The position numbers and the translations under genes were made by a program. A stretch of DNA of 64,000 nt from CAVTGO01 sp963734275 (GTDB lineage Bacteria; Actinomycetota; UBA4738; HRBIN12), in NCBI GenBank assembly GCA_963734275.1, contig CAVTGO010000013.1:1-64000 (forward strand), in the 5' to 3' direction. Below are positions 35,348 to 43,842 of the stretch, in pieces. The notes beneath the pieces were generated by a model that saw only the letters and a list, made by a program, of their open reading frames with translations, was not told where the DNA came from and ran no database searches. The stretch's first letter is position 1. Each line of letters begins with the position of its first letter.

Positions 35348-36649
35348 GTGCGGTACCTGCCCCGCCTCGTCAAGCTGGCCCTCCTCCTGACGGTCCTGGC
35401 CGCGGCTTGCACCAGCTCGGCGCCGTCCGACCTCGGCGGGACGACCGCCGCGACCGGCGCCTCGGCACCGATCCAGAGCCCGGCCGAGCCCGCCGAGGAG
35501 CCGGACGGGCCCGCTCCGACCTCGGTCACCCTCGAGGCGCCCGCCCGCGGATCCCTCCTGGTCCACGGCCGCTACCCGAAGATCGATTCCTCGTGCGTCG
35601 AACCCACCCAGCCGAGGCTCGCGGCGCGCTACCCCGGCGCCCTCACGGTCGAGCGGGCCGAGGATGGCAGGCTCTCGCTGACCGCGACGATCACGTTCCG
35701 CGAGTACCTGGAGGGCATCGCCGAGGTGCCGGCGTCGTGGCCGATGGCCGCGCTCGAGGCCCAGGTGATCGCCGCCCGCACCTACGCCCTCGCGACGACC
35801 GGCTGGGACGGCGAGGAGGGCGAGCCGCTCGAGGAGCCGATCTGCGCGACGAGCGCCTGCCAGGTCTACGGCGGCATCCCGCTCCAGCCCTCGCCACTCG
35901 ACCGCCGGTGGAACCGCGCCGTCCGCACCACCGCCGGCGAGGTCCTCCTGTACGAGGGGCGCCCCGCCGAGACGCTCTACTTCTCGACCTCGGACGGGCA
36001 GACCTACGGCAACGAGGACGTCTTCGGCAGCTCGCCGCTCCCGTACCTGCGGCCGGTGGTGGAGAACGACGACGGCGCCTCCGGGCTCTCGCACTGGAGC
36101 GTGTCGATCCCGTTCGGCCACCTGGCGCGGTTCCTCGGAGCCGTGGGGGAGTGGGGCGAGGAGCCGATCGACGCGGTCGCCCTGTCGGGCGGCGACGTCG
36201 TCATCTCGGGCGGTGGCGCGTCGAGGACGATGACGCTCGGCACGTTCCGCGACGCGGTGAACGGGCAGGCGCACTGCCTGGAGCCCCGGCGGTATCCGCC
36301 GGGCAGCATGCCGACGACGATCCCGTCGCGGTGGCTGACGATCTCGAGTGCCCGCGGCGGCGTCACGATCGTCGGGCGCGGGTGGGGCCATGGCGTCGGG
36401 ATGGTCCAGTGGGGCGCGTACGGCAAGGCGCGCCGCGGGCTCTCGGCCGACGAGATCTTGGCCTACTACTACGGCGGCCTGCGGCCCGAGCAGCATCCCG
36501 AGCCCGGCCTGATCGAGGTGCAGATCGCCAGCGGGCTCCGGTCGCTGATGGTCCTCCCCTCAGGATCCGGCGCGACGCTGAACGGCGAGGCCCTCGACGG
36601 GGCCGTCACGATCGCCGGCGGAGCCGAGCTGGACGTTCGGACCTCGTGA
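35348..36649 (+). CDS. SpoIID/LytB domain lipoprotein
   Basis: 433 residues, leaderless GTG. The lipobox ends TVLAAAC (Cys21), then a Pro/Ala linker to about residue 70. The SpoIID core follows: FREYLEGIAEVPASWPMAAL, EAQVIAARTYALATTGW, ETLYFSTSDGQTYGNEDVFG, and the C-terminal RGWGHGVGMVQWGAYGKARR then SADEILAYYYGG. SpoIID proteins are lytic transglycosylases acting on peptidoglycan stripped of its stem peptides, and the actinobacterial relatives are extracellular. Here the lipid anchor would hold it on the membrane. The Glu in GIAEVPASW corresponds to the catalytic acid of SpoIID. Confidence 0.88.
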   Translation: MRYLPRLVKLALLLTVLAAACTSSAPSDLGGTTAATGASAPIQSPAEPAEEPDGPAPTSVTLEAPARGSLLVHGRYPKIDSSCVEPTQPRLAARYPGALTVERAEDGRLSLTATITFREYLEGIAEVPASWPMAALEAQVIAARTYALATTGWDGEEGEPLEEPICATSACQVYGGIPLQPSPLDRRWNRAVRTTAGEVLLYEGRPAETLYFSTSDGQTYGNEDVFGSSPLPYLRPVVENDDGASGLSHWSVSIPFGHLARFLGAVGEWGEEPIDAVALSGGDVVISGGGASRTMTLGTFRDAVNGQAHCLEPRRYPPGSMPTTIPSRWLTISSARGGVTIVGRGWGHGVGMVQWGAYGKARRGLSADEILAYYYGGLRPEQHPEPGLIEVQIASGLRSLMVLPSGSGATLNGEALDGAVTIAGGAELDVRTS

Positions 36650-36747
36650 CGTGGCTTCCCCTGCGCTGCAACCCTCTGATGCGAGGTTTCGAAGGACGCA
36701 GGAGCGGGTATAAGGATGGGTTCGGATCCCAGAGGAGGTGGGACGTC

Positions 36748-37110
36748 ATGTACGTCGAGATCTGGGAGTACCGAAACACCGTCCGCCCGAGATTCGGGCA
36801 GAGCGTCAGGGACCTCGAGGGGTACAAGGTCGAGGCCACGGACGGTTCGATCGGGAAGGTGGACGAGGCCACGGAGGAGCTCGGTTCCTCGGCCGTCGTC
36901 GTCGACACCGGGCCATGGATCTTCGGCCGCAAGGTCGTGATCCCGGCAGGCGTGATCGAACGGGTCGATCCCGACAAGAAGGTCGTCCACGTCTCGATGC
37001 CGAAGGATGAGATCAAGCACTCGCCGGAGTTCGATGCCGACACCGGGTGGCGGAACGACGAGTACCGCGGCCGCCTCGGCTCGTACTACGGCGATCGGAT
37101 CGCCAGCTAA
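36748..37110 (+). CDS. PRC-barrel domain protein
   Basis: 120 residues from the ATG at 36748, with AGAGGAGG 10 nt upstream; the long upstream open frame is not used. The PRC-barrel signature is SVRDLEGYKVEATDGSIGKV at about 23-42 and KVVIPAGVIERVDPDKKVVH at about 69-88. Such domains are small beta barrels that bind partners and occur in RNA processing, photosynthetic reaction centres and stress proteins. This one is a stand-alone, acidic, cytoplasmic form. A strong hairpin terminator follows at 37128. Confidence 0.85.
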   Translation: MYVEIWEYRNTVRPRFGQSVRDLEGYKVEATDGSIGKVDEATEELGSSAVVVDTGPWIFGRKVVIPAGVIERVDPDKKVVHVSMPKDEIKHSPEFDADTGWRNDEYRGRLGSYYGDRIAS

Positions 37111-37127
37111 CGAACCGAGCAGTACCT

Positions 37128-37161
37128 GAAGGAGGGGAGCGTTCGAGAGCTCCCCTCCTTC
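37128..37161 (+). terminator. Hairpin terminator after PRC-barrel gene
   Basis: A perfect 13-bp stem: GAAGGAGGGGAGC (37128-37140) and GCTCCCCTCCTTC (37149-37161), with an 8-nt loop. No T tract follows, as is common in high-GC bacteria. It separates the PRC-barrel gene from the threonine synthase promoter. Confidence 0.75.
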
Positions 37162-37183
37162 GCCGTCTCCGGCAGGGTGAAGG

Positions 37184-37189
37184 TAGGCT
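37184..37189 (+). promoter_or_regulatory. -10 box TAGGCT near leaderless start at ATG 37199
   Basis: Nine nt separate TAGGCT from the thrC ATG. No ribosome site is seen. Confidence 0.4.
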
Positions 37190-37198
37190 GGTCGGCTC

Positions 37199-38431
37199 AT
37201 GGCCACGGTCACCTCACCCCTCGCGCTCGAGTGCCGCGAGTGCCACGCGCGCTACCCGGTCGAGGCGCGGACGATCTGCGAGGAGTGCTTCGGCCCGCTG
37301 GAGCCGGCGTACGACCTGTCCGCGATCGACGGCGTGGACTTCCGCAAGCACGTGGAATCGAGCGCGCCGAGCCTGTGGCGCTACGAGCTGCTCCTTCCCG
37401 GCGGCCCGGACGTTCCGCGGGTTGACCTCGGCGCCGGGTTCACGCCGCTTCGACGCGCCGACAACCTCGCCGGTCGGCTCGGCCTGGAGACGCTGTGGAT
37501 CAAGGACGACAGCGTGAACCCCTCGAACTCGTTCAAGGACCGCGTGGTCTCGGTGGCCATCACGATGGCTCGGGCGTTCGGGTTCGAGGCGATCAGCTGC
37601 GCGTCCACGGGCAACCTCGCGAACGCCACCGCCGCGCACGCCGCGAAGGCCGGCATGCCCGCCTACGTGTTCGTGCCCGACGACCTCGAGCGCGCCAAGA
37701 TCCTGTCCACCGAGGCGTACGGCGCCAAGGTCGTCGCGGTGAAGGGGAACTACGACGACGTGAACCGTCTGTGCTCCGAGGTCGCCGAGGCGCTCCCCTG
37801 GGCGTTCGTGAACGTGAACATGCGCCCGTACTACGCCGAGGGCTCGAAATCGCTCGGGTTCGAGGTGGCCGAGCAGCTCGGCTGGCGCCTGCCGGACCAC
37901 GTCGTGGTCCCGATCGCGAGCGGCGCGCTCATGACGAAGATCCACCGCGCGTTCCGCGAGCTGACCGAGATAGGCGCCGTCGGCGACACGGCGTACCGCA
38001 TCAGCGGAGCCCAGGCCGAGGGCTGCTCGCCGGTCGCTCAGGCGTTCGCGGCGAACGCGACGGAGGTTCGGCCGGTGAAGCCCAACACGATCGCTCGCTC
38101 CCTCGCCATCGGCAGCCCGGCGGACGGGTGGTACGCGATCGAGACGGCCCGCACGACCGGCGGTGCGATCGACGCCTGTACCGAGGCCGAGGTGATCGAC
38201 GGCATCCGCCTGCTCGCCGAGACCGAGGGCGTGTTCACCGAGACCGCCGGCGGCGTGACCATCGCGGTGCTGAGGCGCCTCGTCGAGGCCGGCCTCATCA
38301 CTCGGGACGAGGAGACCGTCGCGCTCGTCACGGGCAACGGGTACAAGACGATCGATGCGCTCGAGGGCACCCTCGAGCCGACCTTCCACATCGCGCCCGA
38401 CCTCGACGAGTTCCTCGCGGTCCTCGCGTAA
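37199..38431 (+). CDS. thrC: Threonine synthase
   Basis: 410 residues. An N-terminal zinc ribbon (Cys12, Cys15, Cys27, Cys30 in CRECHARYP and CEECFGPLE) precedes the fold-II PLP domain. The PLP lysine is Lys113 in DDSVNPSNSFKDRVV, and the phosphate loop region is ASTGNLANATAAHAAKAG. These fit the shorter class of threonine synthase, which converts phosphohomoserine to threonine. The tail HIAPDLDEFLAVLA completes the family length. It stands alone behind its own promoter and a terminator; no homoserine kinase or dehydrogenase is near. Confidence 0.9.
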   Translation: MATVTSPLALECRECHARYPVEARTICEECFGPLEPAYDLSAIDGVDFRKHVESSAPSLWRYELLLPGGPDVPRVDLGAGFTPLRRADNLAGRLGLETLWIKDDSVNPSNSFKDRVVSVAITMARAFGFEAISCASTGNLANATAAHAAKAGMPAYVFVPDDLERAKILSTEAYGAKVVAVKGNYDDVNRLCSEVAEALPWAFVNVNMRPYYAEGSKSLGFEVAEQLGWRLPDHVVVPIASGALMTKIHRAFRELTEIGAVGDTAYRISGAQAEGCSPVAQAFAANATEVRPVKPNTIARSLAIGSPADGWYAIETARTTGGAIDACTEAEVIDGIRLLAETEGVFTETAGGVTIAVLRRLVEAGLITRDEETVALVTGNGYKTIDALEGTLEPTFHIAPDLDEFLAVLA

Positions 38432-38474
38432 CCGCGACGCGCCGGGCGCCGGCTCGAAACCCCGCGCGACCCCG

Positions 38475-38573
38475 TCGCTCACCGTGGATCTCGCGGCGGG
38501 CAACTACGTCCTGATCTGCAACATCCCCGGCCACTACCTGGAAGGGATGCACACGAGCTTCACCGTCAGCTAG
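38475..38573 (+). pseudogene. Cupredoxin C-terminal remnant
   Basis: Downstream of thrC, in another frame, an open stretch ends SLTVDLAAGNYVLICN then IPGHYLEGMHTSFTVS. The spacing Cys-x4-His-x4-Met in CNIPGHYLEGM is the type-1 copper ligand set of small blue-copper proteins. Only about 32 residues of what should be a 100-150-residue domain are present; the upstream side runs straight into the end of thrC without the first His ligand or a signal peptide. It is therefore a truncated relic, or a join left by a deletion or misassembly. Its stop interlocks with the next gene in CTAG. Confidence 0.6.
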
Positions 38574-39046
38574 TCACGGTCGGATCGCCGGGCCCGACCG
38601 CCGTGCTTCGAGGTGCCCTCCCGTAGCTCGATGCCCACCGCCGCCCGCAGCTCCCGCATGTCCTGTTCGAGGGAGGAATCCGGGGCTTGGGCGGCCAGGT
38701 GGTCCATGAGATCGGCGAGGCCGTCCGCGATCGCGTTCAGCTTGTGCTGGATCGCCTGATCGGAGCGGCTCTGGCTGTTCTGCAGCAGGGCCACCATGAG
38801 GAACGTGATGATCGTCGTGGTGGTGTTGATCTCCAGCTGGTAGCGGGCGTCCAGGAACGCTCCGAGGCTGCCCTCGGAGACGATCAGTACGACGCCCTGC
38901 ACCAGCCATGCCAGGACCAGCAGCAGGCAGAAGGCGAAGAACGGCGCGCGGCTGGCGAGCTGAGCCGCCACGCCCGCGAACCGGTCGAAGAACCCGACCC
39001 TGCTGGAGACCTCGCTCGGCATGAGCGGGACGGATCTGCCTGTCAT
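38570..39046 (-). CDS. Low-affinity iron permease family membrane protein
   Basis: 158 residues from the ATG at 39046 (GCGAAGGAGGCGTC upstream). Pattern FFDRFAGVAAQLASRAPFFA, a first membrane helix (FCLLLVLAWLVQGVVLIV), YQLEINTTTTIITFLMVALL as second helix, then QNSQSRSDQAIQHKLNAIAD. This is the PF04120 signature; the family name comes from fungal Fet4, but the bacterial short forms have no proven transport role. The cytoplasmic tail is helical and ends in a basic segment (KHGGRARRSDRD). It is convergent with the cupredoxin remnant. Confidence 0.85.
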   Translation of the reverse strand: MTGRSVPLMPSEVSSRVGFFDRFAGVAAQLASRAPFFAFCLLLVLAWLVQGVVLIVSEGSLGAFLDARYQLEINTTTTIITFLMVALLQNSQSRSDQAIQHKLNAIADGLADLMDHLAAQAPDSSLEQDMRELRAAVGIELREGTSKHGGRARRSDRD

Positions 39047-39103
39047 GACGCCTCCTTCGCGGTCGGCCGGACCGGGAAGTCCGCCCACGGATCGCGCCGC
39101 CGG

Positions 39104-40123
39104 TCAGGCGGCCGCGCGCATCGAAGTATCGCCGCGCGAGCGGAGGAGCTCGAGCACCTTCGCCTCGATCTCGGCCTGCGCCCTCGGTCCTACGTCGTCG
39201 AGGTCGATCGTGATGCCCTCGAGGTAGCGGTCCGTGACGCGTGGGTCGATGTAGGAGCGGCGGCAGACGGCCGGCGTGTTGCCGAGGTGCTCGGCGACCT
39301 CCGTCACGGCAGCCGTGACGGACCGGCGCTTCGCGGTGGGAGAGGCGGGGACCGGCACGCCCTCGGTGCCGAGATGGACCGCCGCGAGGACGGTCGCGTG
39401 CCAGGTCCGGAAGTCCTTCGCCGAGAACTCCTCGTCCAGCACCTCCTTCACGTAGGCGTTGATGTCCGAGGAGCGGATGTCGCGCCAGTCGTCGCCCTCG
39501 CGGTACGCGAGGAGCTCCTCGCCGCCGTTCACGCGCCGCCGGAGCGAGCGCAGCACGGGAAGGATCGCCGCGTCGCGGACCTCGCGGACGTGGCGCTTGC
39601 CGGACTTGCCCACGAAGTCGAACTCGACCCGATCGCGGCGCACGGTCGTGTGGTCCTTGCGGAGCGTCGCAAGGCCGAACGAACCGTTGGCGTGCGTGTA
39701 GTCCTCGGTCCCGACCCGGAACAGGCCGAGGTCGAGCAGCCGGACCGAGCAGGCGAGGACGCGTTCGCGAGGGAGCGCGCGCTTGCGCAGGTCGGCCGCG
39801 ACGCGCTCGCGGAGCTCGGGGAGGCGCTCGGCGAACCGTTCCACGTGCTCGAACTTGTCGCGGTCGCGTCGCTCGCGCCACGCGTCGTGGTACCGGTACT
39901 GTCGCCGTCCCGCGGCGTCGGTCCCCAGCGCCTGGAGGTGTCCGCGCTCGTCGGCGCAGATCCACACGTCCGCCCATGCGGGCGGGATCGCGAGCCCGCG
40001 GATCCGCTCGATGATCTGCGGATCGACGATCCGCTCTCCACGTTGGTCGAGGTAGACGAAGCCCGATCCGTTGCGGCGGCGGGCGTAGCCCGGGGCGTCG
40101 GGTGAGGAGCGGCGAAGGCGCAT
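39104..40123 (-). CDS. DNA topoisomerase IB
   Basis: 339 residues, typical of the compact poxvirus-like bacterial type IB enzymes, which relax both signs of supercoil without ATP. N-terminal DNA-binding part (GSGFVYLDQRGERIVDPQII, IPPAWADVWICADERGHLQA) is followed by the catalytic part: LGLFRVGTEDYTHANGSFG with Arg136, FVGKSGKRH with the Lys, DFRTWHATVLAA, and VCRRSYIDPRV with Tyr291 as the predicted nucleophile. All catalytic positions are filled. It is divergent from the Nei-like glycosylase 71 bp away, so the two may form a small DNA-maintenance pair. Confidence 0.92.
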   Translation of the reverse strand: MRLRRSSPDAPGYARRRNGSGFVYLDQRGERIVDPQIIERIRGLAIPPAWADVWICADERGHLQALGTDAAGRRQYRYHDAWRERRDRDKFEHVERFAERLPELRERVAADLRKRALPRERVLACSVRLLDLGLFRVGTEDYTHANGSFGLATLRKDHTTVRRDRVEFDFVGKSGKRHVREVRDAAILPVLRSLRRRVNGGEELLAYREGDDWRDIRSSDINAYVKEVLDEEFSAKDFRTWHATVLAAVHLGTEGVPVPASPTAKRRSVTAAVTEVAEHLGNTPAVCRRSYIDPRVTDRYLEGITIDLDDVGPRAQAEIEAKVLELLRSRGDTSMRAAA

Positions 40124-40182
40124 CTCCTCGCTCGTGATTCCCCCGGCGCGGGAGCTCGAAACGTGCCACGCCCCGACCTGGG

Positions 40183-40188
40183 TAGGGT
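40183..40188 (+). promoter_or_regulatory. -10 box TAGGGT, leaderless start at GTG 40195
   Basis: Six nt lie between TAGGGT and the GTG. This supports the start chosen for the Nei-like glycosylase. Confidence 0.5.
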
Positions 40189-40194
40189 CGAGCC

Positions 40195-41058
40195 GTGGAA
40201 GGCCCCGAGGTCCGTCGCATCGCCGATCGTCTCGTCGCCGCGCTCGTTGGCCAGACCGTCGTATCGGTCGACTGGCGTCACCGCTCGTCCCGCGGTGCGG
40301 AGCTCGTCTCGCGCCTCGAGGGGTCGGAGGTGACCGGCGTCGAGACCTACGGCAAGCACCTCGTCGTCGCGTTCTCGAGCGGGGTCTGGCTCCGGAACCA
40401 CATGATGATGACCGGGGCGTGGCGCGTCGGCGACGCGAACGCCTCGGAGCTGCTGGCCGATCGGCGCGTCCGCGTGGTCATCGCGGCCGCGCGCTCGGTT
40501 GCCGTGGAGCTGAACGGCCCCATCCTCGAGCTCTCGCGCGCTCACCCCTCCCGCCTGCCGCCGATCGCGGACCTCGGCCCGGACGCCCTCAAGGAGCCGT
40601 TCCCCGTCGACGAGCTCGTCGATCGGGCGAGCGTGAGCGACCTCACGCTCGCGGACCTCCTGCTCGAGCAGCGCTTCGTCGCCGGCGTCGGCAACAAGTA
40701 CAAGTCCGAGATCCTGTTCATCGCCGGCCTCGATCCCTCGGCGACGGCGAACGCGCTGGAACCGGAGCTGCTGCGCGCCCTCCTGGAGCTCGTCCCGCGG
40801 GTCCTGCGCACCGCGTACGAGCAGCGGGGCAGCACGAGGCCCCCGCCGCGCGGTGCGGCGTCGCGGCCGGACCAGCTCTGGGTCTACCGGCGACCCGGCC
40901 GGGCCTGCCCGGTCTGCGGCGCAGCCATCGTGCGCGATCGCCGCTCGGGCTCGCGCGTGACCTTCTCCTGTCCCCGGTGCCGCTCCGTGGACGCCGCCGA
41001 CGCCACCGCGCGCATCGAGCTCCTCACGGGCGCGGGGCGTGAACGGAGCGGACGGTAG
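40195..41058 (+). CDS. Fpg/Nei family DNA glycosylase, atypical N-terminus
   Basis: 287 residues. The fold is complete: Glu-Gly-Pro-Glu start, Lys54 in ETYGKHLVVAF, the helix-two-turn-helix in EQRFVAGVGNKYKSEILF, and a C-terminal zinc finger (CPVCG and CPRC) with the Arg-containing RSGSRVTFS between. The family removes oxidised bases using the N-terminal Pro2 as nucleophile, in the sequence Met-Pro-Glu-Gly. Here the protein begins Met-Glu-Gly-Pro-Glu, with no Pro2 in frame, and the leaderless promoter fixes this start. Either the nucleophile differs or it is a divergent, perhaps non-lyase, subgroup. Confidence 0.85.
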   Translation: MEGPEVRRIADRLVAALVGQTVVSVDWRHRSSRGAELVSRLEGSEVTGVETYGKHLVVAFSSGVWLRNHMMMTGAWRVGDANASELLADRRVRVVIAAARSVAVELNGPILELSRAHPSRLPPIADLGPDALKEPFPVDELVDRASVSDLTLADLLLEQRFVAGVGNKYKSEILFIAGLDPSATANALEPELLRALLELVPRVLRTAYEQRGSTRPPPRGAASRPDQLWVYRRPGRACPVCGAAIVRDRRSGSRVTFSCPRCRSVDAADATARIELLTGAGRERSGR

Positions 41059-41063
41059 TTGGC

Positions 41064-41069
41064 TATGCT
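41064..41069 (+). promoter_or_regulatory. Probable -10 box TATGCT of decarboxylase operon
   Basis: TATGCT lies 63 nt before the ATG at 41133. The transcript would have a leader of about 57 nt, unlike the leaderless genes around it. Confidence 0.35.
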
Positions 41070-41132
41070 GAACGCTGTTTCGCTGGATGAACTCGCGGTC
41101 CGCGCGAGGCCTTCGGGAGAGGCGATCGCAGC

Positions 41133-42524
41133 ATGAGACGGATCGACGAGGCGCTCAGCGTCCGGGATGGCCGCCTGCACGTCGAGGATGCCGACTGCGT
41201 CGCGCTCGCGGATCGGTTCGGGACCCCCCTGTACGTCATCTCCGAGGATCAGCTCCGACGGAACGCGCGCGCGTTCTCGACCGCGTTCTCGGACCGGTGG
41301 CGCGAAGGTCCCGTGAGGATCCTGCCGTCCCTCAAGGCCAACTACACGCTCGCCCTGCGCCGCATCCTGACCGACGAGGGCATGGGGTGCGACACGTTCG
41401 GGGCTTCGGAGCTGAGCGCGGCGCTGCGTGCCGGGGTTCCGGCCGAGCTGATCTCCGTGAACGGCTCGTCCAAGAGTCCGCAGCTCATCGAGGACGCGGT
41501 GTCTGCCGGGGCCAGGATCACCATCGATGCGGCGCGTGAGCTGCCGCTCGTGGAGGCGGCTGCCCGCGGGCTCGGCACCCGGGCCACGGTGCGGATGCGG
41601 CTCCGTCCGGACCTGTCGAACCTCACGGAGCCGAGCGATTTCGAGGCGGACGAGGTCCCGATGTCCGAGGTGTCGCGAGGGTACAAGGCGGGGATCCCCA
41701 CCGAGGACGTGATCGAGCTGGGTCGCCGGGCGATCGCCTCGGACGACGTTCACCTCTCGGGTATCCACGTCCACCTGCCGAGGCATCGTCCCGAGACCGA
41801 CATGTACGGGCGGATGATCGCGTCGCTCATCTCCCTCCTCGCGGAGCTGGTGGACGCGTGGGGGGGATGGCGGCCGGAGGAGATCGACCTCGGGGGCGGC
41901 TTCGCCGTTCGCCGGGATCCGACGGGCCGCCTCCTCGGTCGGCTGGCCGATCGCCCGCCGGCCCTCGCGCCTGCGGTCGAGGACTACGCCGAGGTGATCA
42001 CGACCACGCTCCGCGCCGAGCTCCGGCGCCACGGGATCTCGGCGGACGGCGTGGGGCTCGAAGTGGAGCCGGGCCGCAGCCTCTATGCGGACGCCGGGAT
42101 CCACCTGGCCTTGGTCGTGAACACGAAGCGGGAGACCACCCCGATCCCGTGGCGGTGGGTCGAGACCGACACGACGGAGATGTTCTTGCCAGACTCGCTC
42201 ATCGAGCACAACCGCTGGAACGTCCTCGTCGCGTCGCGCGCCGATGACCCGGCGACGGGACCGGCCGACGTCGTCGGCATCAGCTGCGGCTTCGACCTGA
42301 TGGTCCCGTCGGTCCCGCTGCCCGAGCTCGAGGACGGGGAGGTTCTCGCGTTCCTGGACACCGGCGCGTACCAGGATGCGAGCGCCGCAAATTTCAACGC
42401 CCTGCCCCGTCCGGCGACGGTGCTGGTGCGGGGCTCCGATGCCGAGATCGTCAAGCGGGCCGAGACGGTCGACGACGTGTTCGCCCGTGACGTCGTCCCG
42501 GCTCGCCTCACGGGGGGAGACTGA
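41133..42524 (+). CDS. PLP-dependent decarboxylase, diaminopimelate/ornithine decarboxylase family
   Basis: 463 residues, fold III. PLP lysine Lys68 in ILPSLKANYTLALRRI; HVHLPRH in the barrel; the phosphate loop GGGFAVRRDP; EVEPGRSLYADAG; and the active-site Cys in GISCGFDLMVPSVPL, followed by DTGAYQDASAANFNALPRPA. Family members decarboxylate meso-diaminopimelate, ornithine, arginine or carboxynorspermidine. With 463 residues and no lysA neighbours, a catabolic or modified-amino-acid role is more likely than lysine synthesis. It heads an operon with an SDR, a VOC protein and an XRE/cupin regulator (gaps of 1, -4 and 4 bp). Confidence 0.83.
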   Translation: MRRIDEALSVRDGRLHVEDADCVALADRFGTPLYVISEDQLRRNARAFSTAFSDRWREGPVRILPSLKANYTLALRRILTDEGMGCDTFGASELSAALRAGVPAELISVNGSSKSPQLIEDAVSAGARITIDAARELPLVEAAARGLGTRATVRMRLRPDLSNLTEPSDFEADEVPMSEVSRGYKAGIPTEDVIELGRRAIASDDVHLSGIHVHLPRHRPETDMYGRMIASLISLLAELVDAWGGWRPEEIDLGGGFAVRRDPTGRLLGRLADRPPALAPAVEDYAEVITTTLRAELRRHGISADGVGLEVEPGRSLYADAGIHLALVVNTKRETTPIPWRWVETDTTEMFLPDSLIEHNRWNVLVASRADDPATGPADVVGISCGFDLMVPSVPLPELEDGEVLAFLDTGAYQDASAANFNALPRPATVLVRGSDAEIVKRAETVDDVFARDVVPARLTGGD

Positions 42525-42525
42525 G

Positions 42526-43275
42526 ATGCCTGGTCGGCTGGACGGCAAGGTCGCGTTGATCTCGGGTGCCGCTCGAGGGCAGGGGGCGGAGCACGCCCGC
42601 CTCATGGCGAGCGAGGGCGCGAGCGTGGTGCTCGGCGACATCCTCCACGAGGAGGCGGCCGCCGTTGCCAAGGAGATCGTGGCGAGCGGCGGGTCCGCGG
42701 AGGCGCTCTACCTGGACGTCACCCGCTCCGAGGACTGGGCGGACGCGGTGAAGCTGGCGGAGGAGCGATTCGGCCACCTCGACGTCCTCGTGAACAACGC
42801 GGGGATCATCACCGAGGGCGGCGCCGTCGACGAAGACGAAGAGGTGTGGCACCGGGTGATCGCCGTCAACCAGACCGGGATGTTCCTCGGGATGAAGCAC
42901 GCGGTCCCCGCGATGCGCCGAGCCGGCGGAGGATCGATCATCAACATCTCGTCGACGCTCGGCCAGGTGGGCGTCGAGGATTACATCGCGTACCAGGCGA
43001 GCAAGGGGGCGATCCGGCTGATGACCCGGTCGGCGGCGCTGTCCTACGTGAAGGACGGTATCCGGGCGAACGTGATCTGTCCCGGGTTCATCCAGACGCC
43101 GATGACCGACGACCTCGACGAGGACATCCGGCAGCACGACATCTCGATGACGCCGATGGCGAGGGCGGGCGAGGCGATCGAGGTCTCGCACGCGGTCGTG
43201 TTCCTCGCCTCCGACGAGTCGTCCTTCGTGACGGGGACGGACCTCGTCGTCGACGGCGGGTACACGGCGCAATGA
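42526..43275 (+). CDS. Short-chain dehydrogenase/reductase
   Basis: 249 residues, ATG at 42526 with GGGGGGAGACTGAG upstream. Classical SDR: cofactor motif SGAARGQG (13-20), NNAG (90-93), catalytic Ser142/143 (INISST), Tyr156 and Lys160 in YQASK, PGFIQTPM and a C-terminal VTGTDLVVDGGYTAQ. The Asp at the end of strand 2 (LGDILHE) favours NAD over NADP. It is the second gene of the decarboxylase operon and presumably oxidises or reduces an alcohol or keto group of the same compound. Confidence 0.9.
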   Translation: MPGRLDGKVALISGAARGQGAEHARLMASEGASVVLGDILHEEAAAVAKEIVASGGSAEALYLDVTRSEDWADAVKLAEERFGHLDVLVNNAGIITEGGAVDEDEEVWHRVIAVNQTGMFLGMKHAVPAMRRAGGGSIINISSTLGQVGVEDYIAYQASKGAIRLMTRSAALSYVKDGIRANVICPGFIQTPMTDDLDEDIRQHDISMTPMARAGEAIEVSHAVVFLASDESSFVTGTDLVVDGGYTAQ

Positions 43276-43838
43276 CCGGAGAGCGGCCGATGACGGGGGA
43301 GCGCGTGGAGACCTCGAAGGGCGTGCGCGCGCAGGTGACCGGGTTCGACCACGTGTCCGTCACGTCGAGCGACCTCGACGCGTCGATCGCGTTCTACTCC
43401 GGTCTCCTCGGGCTGCCGCTCGCCGCTCGTGGGGAGTCGCAGGACGAAGAGCTCGCGGTCATGATGGACCAGGAGGGCGTCCGGATCCGATGGGCGGACA
43501 TCGATATGGGAAATGGCATGGTCCTCGAGCTGATCGAGTTCCTGCACCCGATCGGACATCCGGTGTCCAAGGCGCTGTGGGATCCGGGTGCGACGCACAT
43601 CGGGTTCCAGGTCGATGACGTCGCCGCCGTGCACGACCGGCTCCGCGATGCGGACGTCCGCGTCGTCTCCAAGCCGGTGCGCCTGACCGAGGAGGGCTCG
43701 TGGTACGGGGCCGAGGTCCTCTACGCGGTCGACCCGGACGGGACATGGGTCGAGCTCGTCGAGCGCCCCGAGGCGGTGACGGTGGTGCATCGGGACGACG
43801 ACGACGACACCGAGGTCCAGATCACCGACCGGGCATGA
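43272..43838 (+). CDS. VOC family (glyoxalase/extradiol dioxygenase-like) protein
   Basis: 188 residues, ATG overlapping the SDR stop (ATGA); Met7 (43290) is an alternative. It has the paired beta-alpha-beta-beta-beta units of the vicinal-oxygen-chelate fold: FDHVSVTSSDLDASIAFYSG in the first, THIGFQVDDVAAVHDRLRDA and VDPDGTWVELVE in the second. Putative metal ligands are His in FDHVSV, His in THIGFQ and Glu in WVELVE. Function could be a lyase, epimerase, dioxygenase or resistance protein. An Asp-rich tail (DDDDD) precedes the end. Confidence 0.85.
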   Translation: MTGERPMTGERVETSKGVRAQVTGFDHVSVTSSDLDASIAFYSGLLGLPLAARGESQDEELAVMMDQEGVRIRWADIDMGNGMVLELIEFLHPIGHPVSKALWDPGATHIGFQVDDVAAVHDRLRDADVRVVSKPVRLTEEGSWYGAEVLYAVDPDGTWVELVERPEAVTVVHRDDDDDTEVQITDRA

Positions 43839-43842
43839 GGCC

